Shown in pieces: positions 50,101 to 62,100 of a DNA stretch of 64,000 bases (its first letter is position 1; each line of letters begins with the position of its first letter). This stretch comes from Onthophagus taurus. Taxonomy: Eukaryota > Arthropoda > Insecta > Coleoptera > Scarabaeidae. The notes below the pieces were generated by a model, which was not told the DNA's origin, searched no databases, and saw nothing but the letters and a program-made list of their open reading frames with translations. Position numbers and translations under genes: made by a program. The stretch lies in the NCBI RefSeq assembly GCF_036711975.1, contig NC_091967.1, positions 11,222,001-11,286,000 of the forward strand. Reading direction: 5' to 3'.

Positions 50101-53100
50101 TCACCTCGTAAAAGACAGCCCTGTTATTTAGGTGATTGATGGCTAGTCATGTCACTTTTTAACAACATCTCATTATTTCTTTTTGTTTCGATTTGTAAAA
50201 ATTATGGTTGAAAAACTAGCTAGTAATAATTTAAAACAAAATAATTGAAATGAAATGAAGAACATAAACCGGGCAATGATTTTAACGTCATAAAGATAAT
50301 TAAATATATAATGTAAACGTTTAATTCAATTTTGCGGAGGCTTTATTTTGATAGGTCGGCCTCATTAAATACCAATTGGTCCACGTTTATGGCTTTTTAT
50401 TTATACCACTGTTAACTCAATGAAAATAAATCGATATAAACTACATTTGCACAAATTAAACTCCTCTACGCAGAGAATAAATTTTGAAATAATTATCTTC
50501 GCGGCGGTACCATTATCCCATAAATTATTGTTAACGTTAAATTGTGTAATATTTTCAAAGGCGAATAACAAATTAATTCAATTTACCAAAAAAAAGGTAT
50601 CCTGTAATTTAAATTGAATTTAAATGTGGTTCGAATAAGAACTTTAAAGAGATGGTCGATATTTCATTATTATAGAACCTAGTCCAGGTCGATGCACAAT
50701 GGATAGCTATAAATAGCCAAAGCCACAATCGAAACTGAACATCCGAGAAACGTTACAAACGTTATCTGAACTTATTGATTTCGTATTCTAGTAATGTCAC
50801 TTGCCGGAAAATCAAAATACATTTAATTCGTATTGTTAGATTTAGGTTAGTGTTACAACTATTCAGATCAAGTAATACCGGTTCAATAATATATATTTTT
50901 TTAATACAATGATAGTGATGTAATTTGTATAACTTTCTGTTAAAACGTGTTAGTTTCTAGTTTTAGTTGTCATTTAGAGTTAGATTGTAGTATATTTTTA
51001 TTGAGCTAAAAGTGGAACTAACACTAGACCTAGAACTAGAATCATTCGGGTTTAGCCGTCTTAAGAGACGTAGGGCTAAACCCGAATGTTTCTAGTTCTG
51101 GGTTTGGTGTTAGTTCCAATGCTGGTGTTAGTTCTAGTTTTAAATTTTTTCAAATTAAAAACTGTTCATACTATGGACTTTTGGCAATAATGGACACTCC
51201 CTTCCACGTATTAGTCCTATCATATTACTAAAACTTCACCTATCATATTGATTTGCATACTAAGAAAAGCGAGGTAATAAAACGTAAAAATTTGCATATT
51301 GTATTGATATAGGTGCGTGTAACGTTGACATTTATGAATGAAGTTTTCTCCCTCGTCGGAAGGCGCCTGGATGAATTTGCTCAGTGGTTCAACGCCATTA
51401 ACCTTGATTTATCTTACGTCAAAAATTGAAATCGTATATGTTATACGTATAGGAATAACTTGAAACGTTATGCAAATGAAGTGGTTTGTATTGGGAGTCA
51501 TTCGTTAAACTAAACGGGTAATATAAAGTGACCGTAAAAAAACTTTAACGATTATTCTATAATTTGTGTTTGAACTTGTTTACAAGAAAATCATAATTTA
51601 TGGGTTTGTAACATAATTAATCGACCGATAAAGTTTTAAGATTGATCACAAAGTTTGATTCAAAATACATTTTAGATCGTCGTTTTAAGTTTATCTCGAC
51701 GTTTGCAAATGAATAAGAGTGGAATATGATAAGTGGAGTACTCGAATCCGAAAGTAGAATCCTATTTATTGCTCGCCGATACCGAACGCTTTAAACGAAA
51801 ATTCGATCTTTTAAAGTTCCCTATAAATCCCACGGGCATTGTACTGGCGCGAAGCTCAAGTTTAATATTTAAATGTACGCCCGATAAGGCGATTACGATA
51901 CGTGCAACCGCATATTTGAATATTCCTATCAAAATGGTGAACTTTAAGGATACGAATACCACATCTTTTTACACACGATGTATAATTTGCAGTTTCCATT
52001 GTTATATAACACATCCTAAAGGTTTAAAGGAAACGAGGTAAAATGCACCGTGGATCGGGGCGATACAAGATTGGATTAAAGGTCCGCCATTGTTTTAGGT
52101 CGCGTTTCTGACTTGGAAACGGCTCCAACAGCTCTTGGCGACCACGATAATTAAACCGTTAGCTTTGCGATGGTCAAACTATACCGAACAAGTCGCCCAC
52201 TATTCCTAACGTCCAACTTTGGCCGTTAGTTAACAACGGATGTTCCACTGATAGTCCCAACATTTATGGTACAACGAAGTTAATTCGGGAAATGTTCAAA
52301 TTTTACTTGCTATAAATTAAATAGAACAACGATTTTTATACAAATGTAGATATTTTTACGAATATTATTGACATATCCATTAAGTTGTCCAACAGATACT
52401 GACATTTTACTGCTAAATGTCAGATGGATAATTTTACCTGGTATTTTTTTCTTATTTCTTTCATAAATCATTTCAGTGATACATTTTACGATTGTACCCG
52501 GCCATAATGTAAAACCATTAAATTTCATACGATTTTTTTTCAGGCATCATCCTCGAGATCTTATCCATCTTAATACAACATGGATTTATTTTCTCGGAAT
52601 CTTACTACAAGATGAGGTCATGACGAAGTTATCCTTTCTATATTAAAGAGAAAAAATATTTGTTTTAAATTAATTTTATTGGAATTTAGTATGCAAAAGA
52701 CAGCAAAAAGTTTAAATCTGAGGTCGCTCTTTAGCGTTGAACTTTTCTTAGAACGAAAACGAACTTTGTTTCGGAATTATCTCCAAACTTACTTTCTTTA
52801 CGAAAGAGTAGTACTGATAATGCTCGTACTATTCACTTAAAGTTCACTACTTTAAAACGATTATTACTGAGCCTTTTGAAATAAATGCACCGAATGTTGG
52901 CATTAACTCACTTATTAACACTTCTAAAGAATCGTTTTAACGATAATGGTTGAGAGTGTCAATTATGAATAACTTTTGCTTGAAAAAGAAGCTGAGTATA
53001 TCATCTATCTATATGTAGTTCCGGATAAAATCCTTTTGGGAGAAGAGAGTGGTAGAGTTTAATTGTTATGGAGAAAAAACTCAATATGTTAATCTAAATT

Positions 53101-56100
53101 TGTTTTCTTAACTGAAACAAAATCATATTTAATCCTTTTCCATAAAGTTACGTTGATGCAACAGTTTGCAAATGTAGATAGTAGATTTATGACCGCAATA
53201 GGTTAACATTCGTGCGCGCAATTGGCGAATGTGTGAATCGCGCTCGTTAGAATGTATGTGTAAAAATCTCAACTCGTAAAGATTTGACCGATCTGAAAGG
53301 ATTTGTTGTCATCTGGTGAATACGGCGATGCATTTTCTAAGATATTTATCCATCTAAAGCGCACATGCCTTATAACTCATAAGATATTATTAAACCTGAG
53401 TGTTTATATAATTAAAGATTTTCGCTTTTATCCATTAAGTTCGTTGGTTAATTTTCTCTGGAAGTCATTGGCTAAATTTGATTCTATTGGATGAATATTT
53501 TTTGTCTTCTATTGCAAGTGTGTAAATGATGGAGTCAGGTATAGCTCTGAAAACGGAATATATCAAGTGTCCAGTTTCTATTGTTTTGGTCTAACCTAAC
53601 AACCATTATTATATTAAACAATATACTATTGTTTAAAGCTACACAGATTTTCATGTTTAACAGACTAAGTCATTAATAGTCTTTATTGCGAAGCGTCGAG
53701 TATTATCTCAATAACCATCAAAGCTGCTGACGCTGAAACTGTTTTGAAAAAAAAGTATTGTCTAAATTTCTGGCCTCAACTCTCATTAAGAAGTAAATTA
53801 AAATAGAAGAGAAAATGTGTAGGCAGAAGAGAACAAGAATTATTAACAATGTCAGCTTCCATCAGCTTTGTAAGGTTTTGGGCTGCTATTGCATTATCCA
53901 GGTATACAATTGCATTTCCAGATAAAAGAAATTTTTGTGAATCCTGATACATTCAACACAAAAAGCAAAAGACTATTCTGTATCCGTTGAGTACCTTTTC
54001 CATAGAGCAAGGCCGCGTAAGTAACGATTTTTTTGTTAACTTTGTATTGAAAAGGAGGTTACTGCCTTTTCAAAAGCTAGGTGACAATTCATAATTAAAT
54101 TATTGGACTTAATGATCAAATTCCTGCTAACTGATTTTCCCTAAAGATCTCAATAGCTGTGATCTACATCATTCTCTCTCTATACATGTAATTGCGATTA
54201 TAATAATTGAAATCACATACTAAGAAGGCCAAATACATTGAATTAATTTAATGTCAATTTATTTGTAAAGTATAAAAACGTGATCATCATATTTTATCGT
54301 AAATTTTTGTTAAATTAAATTTTTATTGCTCACAAACACGAAAACATTTAAATGAAAAATGAGAAATTCAGTAGATAATTACATAAATTACAAAGAAAAT
54401 TGGGTTAGGTTTACCCATAAAATAGAAAATTTTATTTAAACCTTCATTTACAGCATGCAATAGCGATTTAGTCCAAGGACGTGGTGGTAAAATGAGATCA
54501 AATTTACTCATAATTTAAAATTCAATCAACCCTGGTTCCGTTGCGGTGAATTCAACAATTCCTCCTTCCACCCAACTATCAAGAAATAAATTATTTTGAG
54601 TCTGGTAAATTAAATATTTTCAATTCCACTAAATAAATTGTTTGAATCGAAAAATTTTCGAGGTCAATGATAAGAATTTGCAATAAGATTTTTCATCGCC
54701 GTTCGTCTTTTTTCTTCGCCTATTGTTTTTACATGCCATCTCTTGAGATGGATAGGTATTGCGAAAACTTAGCCGTTGACATAGCACGCGATTATCAAAA
54801 GCCCTCTCAAAGCCAAAACTACGTCGGTGGAAAAGACGTCCTGAAGCCGTTGTCACAGCGCCTGTATATTCGAAACGGCCCAAAACTGGGTCACATCCGT
54901 CGCTTCCTAAAACATTTATTCCAATTATGGTAGCGGCGGCGTGCACCCTCGGGAAGCGTCACAGGGGCAACTCTTTTACGAATTCATGGCAGCTGCGGCT
55001 TACGCGACATCCACAAAAGCAAAAGAGTGATACCGCCTTCCGTCTTTTCTCGGGTAATCCCGGTTCTTATTCAATCTAACGAAAAGATTAGTGTCGAATT
55101 TAACACTCATAAATAGCTATTAAAAAAGAAAATAGTAAATTTCTTTTGTGTTGTTTCCGAATATTTATTGCGATATGATGAGAAAATGACGTGTTATGAT
55201 AAAAATTTGTTATTCATGGGGAATATTGTTAAAATTCATAATGTAAATGGAATAATATTATAAGTAAATCATAGGTTTAAAAATGTCTTGTTTGAGATAT
55301 GAATTTGGATAATGTTAATAAGGTAATTCAATACACAAAACTGAAATAACGTAGACGCAAAAAAAAATTATCTTACTTTTATCAACGTCTTATTTTGTAA
55401 TTTTTAAAATGTTTTATTTTAAAAAAGATATCATCAAGAATTCATTGGTGGAATTTTATATACTGAAATAGAAAACTCTTTTATGGTATCAGTTTCATTT
55501 GGTATGCAAAACAGATAATGCTCGTTTTATACATTTGCATATTATGCGACACGCAAATACACACGTACATTTTATGGACTTGATCGATATTAAAATAGCC
55601 TACATTCTTTACGATCCGGTTACCTACTTATCATATTTGTGATAATATTCCTAAAAAAGGGTAATTCAAATATTTTCCTTTATGTTAGATCTTTCTTTAG
55701 GTTTTTAAATCAATTGTAAAGCCTTTTAAAAGAGACGAGGATCATCATATGATCCGCTGTGAAATTCGATATTTTTCAAAGGGTGAAAATGGATACAAGC
55801 TTATAATTATACAAAAAAATGATTAAAGGAATGCGTTAAAAAATGGTTAAATATTCTTGTTTTAAGTAGTTTTTGTCGTGTTATATAGAAGCTTTATAAA
55901 CTATGTACGTTAACATCCGCCGCTGTATCCAAAGAGGGCTTTTAGTATAGTAAATTATTCGACAAAACCGCACATCCTGAGCGGACTACGCTGTATATAT
56001 TTAAAATTTAGATCATAGATCGCACAATACGTGTATGTTATCATTGAAATTCTATTAGTTATAATTAACAAATAATACCAAAGAGTTTCAAGAAGATAAT

Positions 56101-59100
56101 ATTGTAGGTATAAAAATTTTCTATATTCCAAACGAATTCCATAAGCACTATGCGCAAAATCAATGTTACATTACAATGTTGCTAGTGTTCTTAGTTTAGA
56201 AATATCATATAAAAAAGCCCTTCAGGGTCTGTCAGGGTCACTTATGTCAAAAACCGTTCAGTCCTTGCAGTTCTCAACATGGTGGAATTAATGTGAAAAT
56301 TTGCTCCTCTTTGCTATTTTCCTGTGAAGATATGGATGTCTATCTGTCCATCTGGATTGCTAAACAACAGAACTATCTCCTTAAATCATATACTTGTAAA
56401 ATTTTACTGTGTGTAATAAACTGTTTACGATCACAAATACTCCCTAAACAAGCAGGATTTACTAAGGGAAGAGGCACATGAGATCAGATTTGTAATGTCA
56501 ATGAATAGAGAAATCTCGAGAATACAATACACAAATGCTGTCGTGTTTCATGGCAGCAATGGGAACACTTGTGGTTATTTCTCGGCGAAATGGGAGTGCC
56601 AAATCAGCTCTTAGTGCTAATAAGAAATCTTTATAAAACAGGAGAACCAAAATTTAACTAAACGTTAATATTTGACGTGCATTTAGTGTAGAAAAAGTTG
56701 TCAGGTAGAGGTTATCACCAAGATAACCGAATGCCGGCGTTACGACTCTGCTGGCTAAAGACAAAGAGGACCTCTATAGAATGCTGGATTTGATGAGAGT
56801 AGAAAATCTAAGTCTAGTCCTAAGTCTCGGACTAGAAATGAGCAATACTCTAACACAGGAAAATATTGTAGATAAACTGGAAGAAGTCAAAGAATTCATA
56901 TAGTTAGGCGCACTCGTATACAATTGAAGAAAATGTGAAAGCGAAATTAGAAGACGAATAGCGATAGCTAAAATTGACGGCTAAACTTATATGTATATCA
57001 AAGTAATAAAGCAACATGAACGCTAAATCTTGTTTACTTGCACGATTGCACCCTAATATGAAAACAGTGTATTTCAAAGACAAATATTTTCGTTTTGAAG
57101 TGGCGCATCTCGTACTTCTTCATTTATATATTTACGCCCTCAAATATCCTTTACTTCAATAAAGTTTATATAATAAAACATACTTCTTGGTTGGATGCAA
57201 AACATGTTATGGTGGATATTTGTAAAAGTACACACCAGTGTTCATCACTTTTACCAAAACAATACGTGTTCTGCAAATTAACTTAACGTTATTGTAAATT
57301 ACGAAGTCAGAGCACTTTTCTCTTCTTTGAGTTATATTCGTCATACCTTGATTGGTCATGAACGTGAGCGGATTTTTTTATTATTTTGCTACAATTTAAA
57401 TGTTTTTGCATTTTAGCCTCAAATAAATTCATTTATATTTCAAGCCTTTTTGGAAAAGTCATCAAACAGAAATATCGTCGGTATATTACGATTTTCCTTG
57501 ACGTGCGTCTTAACGTTCCTTGTTAATTAGTGTACGACGTCGAGTGCACCACTTCTAATTAGCGAGGTTCCCAGCGAATAAAGTGCCGAAACATCATCTG
57601 CAATGGGCGAGATGTCTAATTATTTTACGAACTCGCTATTTCGTAATTTGAAAAATAAATGAATGATACGTTTGTACCATTTTTTGTTAACACAACAAAA
57701 AGAAACGAATTAGATGAGATGAATTGTTAGAATTCTTCTTGCAATCGTAAAACAATGGTAAAGAACTACAAGTGCAGACTGTAATTTAGATGATTTCCAC
57801 TGATAACTACTAATGAAACACATTCCACACTAACACGTTCACAACAAGATTACGATATCTACGCATATCTGGAATATTTTAACAAGTAATACTATCAGGA
57901 AAATGTTTAGATAACAAAATTGGGATTACAAAACAAAGTTTCTTTGAGAGAGCGTTATATTTCGATAGAAAATTAATTACTATAAACATGGAAATTTCAA
58001 ATTTATTATCGTAGGTATTTCTAAAGTTGTTTCAAAAACGATTATCAATCATTTCGTGACAACACCAATTCATCACGGGAAATTTATATCATTAATCTCA
58101 TTTTTATGATAATAAACTAAACATATGCATTCATTTTTACACGTTGTAAACCAAAACAAACACGAACTACTAACACAAAAAAGAACATCACAATTAATTA
58201 TTATCGATTACGACCATTACCAGTCTCGTTCATGATTAAACCACCTGAGTGCACTTTGTACAAGGTGAGCTTGAAGAAATTTTAAATCAATACAACACGG
58301 TGTACGTCAAGTTAGTTATTGTTCTTGCGGAGTAGGTTTAAAACGGAGCCCAAGAAATAAGGTAAAAGGGATCGATTTATGCAAATAAATTGTGTGGACT
58401 TTTCAAAGAGGAACAAAGAATGAGCTGTGGTAAAATGAAAAAAGCGGGTTTATAAATTAAAATAATAAAACGCATACCGTCAAAACAAACAAAACCGAGC
58501 TGTGTGCATCGAATCCAGGAGTCCTCGACCACTGGCAGAACATAATCTGAATCATAAAAAAAGCCCTTACTAAATTAAAATTCAAAAAAAACCGCGATAT
58601 GTCTCCCAAATTTTGATGACATCAACCAAAAAAATTAAAGAAATAATGAATGAAAAAAAGCAAAAAGTGCTTAAGAGCGTGGTCATACCTTTGAAGCAAG
58701 TGCAGCCCATAATGTATCCCATCATTGATGTGCGACGGGAAATGGTATCCCGCCAGTGGTTGGTATCGAACGATCAACGAGGTTTAAATGGAAGTAGATG
58801 ATAAACCCATTCGTTCGGACCCTTCAAGTCTCCTATTATTTTATTGAATTTTTTTTTGTCAACCGCACATCACGTACACACCGATCTCAACATACGCAAT
58901 GGCCTGGCCTGACCGACCGACCGTCACTTAGACCTGGTGGTGGCGGAGGAATCCGCGAAACTCCGGGTTCGACGACGCGACGTCTGGCGGCCGAATGGAG
59001 AACGGTTGCCGACGCCGGCTCGCACCCCTTACCCCCACCCGGGACGAACGAACTGACCTACACTGAGTTCCCGGGAGGGAGGAAGAGACGTCACCTGAGC

Positions 59101-62100
59101 GCGAAGCATTCTCCTCAAGTGCGGTTATGTCAACTAAACAAGTAACAACAAAACCTTGGCAAAGAACTACTCAAGAGAACGTTGATCTCGAAATCATTAT
59201 GCCAACCAACTTTTAATATCAAAAACAATGAATGCCTAGACATCTTATTTTCAAATCTGCCTAACATATTCTGTTTGGGTTACATACTCAGTCTGAGTAA
59301 GAAGCAAAAAAGAAACACATTGCACATAACAAAGCAGAAAATGTAATGATACTAAAGATTGTTGATAACGACGTATAAGACATTTTAAGACAATATTTTC
59401 CATAAATATTCAAGCAGTATCGCAGAGAAAAGACAGGCTATGCGTGATATAGATGCACCATATTGATTACAACGTGAAAATTTACGGCGTGTGCGTGCTT
59501 ATAACGGTGCAAAGCCGGAATAAGTAACCGGAAGTAGAGGCGCTACGAGGACATATCCGGCGCGCTTCATCGACCAGGTCAGGAATTTTAATCGGCGGTT
59601 CCTATCGAAAAGTGAGGCATTGTCTTTTAGAAAGTAATCTAACGTGACTTATTGGAATCCCGATAGGTTGATATTGACGAAGAAAATTAAATTTTGCAAT
59701 GACAAAAATTATAAAACTATTAAATGCGATGATGAAGAAACCATCTATCATGTAGAATTTGGTTAGTTACAAAAAACGATTAATACAAAAATCGTTTCTT
59801 GTTGGCAAAGAGGACAACAATATTTGTTAATTTATAGTTTAAAGTTTGAGGGTAGTAAATTATAATGTGGGAAAATGCACGAATAAGAAAAAGTAGGTCA
59901 ACAAAACGATGTGGTGCTAATTCAATGGGATTTTGTGAAATATTTGCGCTGCGACCGTGTATTACTATTATTTATTGGGTAAGTCATATGACGTCCACCA
60001 TGTTTTCGGACGAATCTGCAGAGGCTGGCTATAAACCACTTTAATGAACATCCTCGTAATGAATCCTAGGTTGCATTTTATGAATGCAAATCAAAGTTTA
60101 ATGAACACGCCCACGCTTTCATACGGTAACTAATAGGAAGTACGTGAATAGACAGTGTCTATATGATAGGAATTTATAATGTACTTTCAAATGTTTAAGA
60201 ATATACAGGCCGTTTGCTTCATTTATTTTAGAAATTTTTAATAATCTAAGTTATAATCTTTATCGATCAAAATATTAGGTTGATCACTAATGTGTATATT
60301 GTTTTATAATTGCTAATTTTATACTAATTCTTTAAATCAAAACGGGAGGTAAAACTATTCATAATCAATGGTAACCCAGGTACCACAACGAGAAAACCAC
60401 TATGATATAGTTTGCTGATATATTTCAGTAGTATTTTTACTCAACCAGCTGAAAAAGTTTGGTTCTCTTGGGAATTCCTATTAACTTTAAATTGTCAAGG
60501 AGCTCGGATAGACTCGAGGTTTTCATGTTGGCAAAATCGTTATCACTTTCATAGATCGATAGTAACACTTTCATGTTTAGAAATATGACGACACAATACT
60601 CTTAGATATTCTTGTCTTTACATCTCTCAAATCAGTGTACGCATTTTCCTGCTTTGTATCAAAATCCCTTTCTAATAGGTAGGATTTTAAAACTTCTTTA
60701 TGCCGTGGTAACAAAATTTTCAGTATATAGTTAAACATTAAAAAAACCGATGAATCAGACTTTTTTTCTTATCGGGTCTTTTCCATTATGTCTACAATCT
60801 TTGTACTTGTTCGACCGCCGGACGTTTTTCTCTAACGCTAAATTTATAGGGGGTACGTATAAGGTCCTTATCTTCTATTATACGACTTATACGATGTATC
60901 GTCATGGAAGGTCTTTCTAGCTTAGGTATGAGTATCATCTTAGCCTCTTTACAAACCTCCGCTACATACTTCAAACTGAAACATGTACTTATAAGATTAG
61001 TCATCTTAATAATCTCATTACATGGAAGTTGTTCTAACTTCTATTGAAACTTGTATAAGTTCTTTAAAAGTAGTTAAAATGATGTCTCTTATTATGGACC
61101 ATACGGCAGTATGTTGGCTTTCCAGTTGATAGTATTTTAGACAGATAGTTATGGGTAGAAGGCATGGGTAACTTATATTTCTGCTGTTTAAAATACAGTG
61201 TTTCCCAAAAGTTTCCCATAAATTACCATTCAATTGAGATAGAAAAATAGCTGTGCGTAACCATGGCAACCAATTGTTGCAGTTATTTTATTAAAGACAA
61301 TGATTAATTATTGATTTCTGAAACAATTGGTTGTCATGGTTATGCATGGCTACTGCTATTTTTCTATCTCAAATTTTTCTAGCTCAAAATTTTGTATTTT
61401 TTCTTGGAAATGTAGATTGGGTGTCATTATAAACTCTATCTTTAGCTGCATTATATGAGCAGATGGTATAGTACACTTTATATTCCTTCATATAATCACT
61501 ACTTGAGTGTGATTCTCAAGCTTGGCTTTTTTCGTTATCTTATTTCTTCTTTTCTGAAGATATTTTGCTACAATAGACCCACAGAAGTTATCTGAGCGGA
61601 CTTCACCGCAATAAACGTATTTTTAGGTTTATTTAGGGAGCATCTTTTGGTTTGTCACCGTTTGGTGTGCTTTTAGATCTTTTCATTTGGATTTTCTTTG
61701 TTGTAATTATTAGGTTATTGTTGTAACCTCCACTTTACAGCAATTTTATTTGCAAACTATTTATCAAGTTAGCTATGAGTTCATAATAATATTCAAAGTT
61801 CTCAGCTCCATCTGCAATTATTGGCAATAATCTTTTTACATTTGTTGATCGTTTTTTTGATTTTGGTACTGACTTGGGGAAGGAAAAAACGCGAATATTC
61901 CAACTACTAATAGGTATTATTACTAATGCAAGGACGAATTCAATGGTAATTTTTAGCTTAAAACTGGGTATTTTGTAGAGGAATAGATTGAAGCTACTTT
62001 CTCATGATTTTGTGCATTATAATTATAATTAAATACTCGTAAGTGATTTTCATAAAAATATGTAGTTATGTTCTTATGACTCTAAACCCTCGATTAGGTA

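Noticed and set aside
54629..54946. Overlapping frames of 105 and 88 codons on opposite strands, with FHRR-type words
   Set aside because: Opposing frames over the same moderately GC-rich DNA, with no splice phase that joins to Phactr and no recognisable domain.
58798..59145. A 115-codon plus-strand frame with Gly/Pro/Arg-rich content
   Set aside because: The open length follows from high GC in a CpG island; there is no family resemblance, and the island fits a minus-strand Phactr 5' region better.
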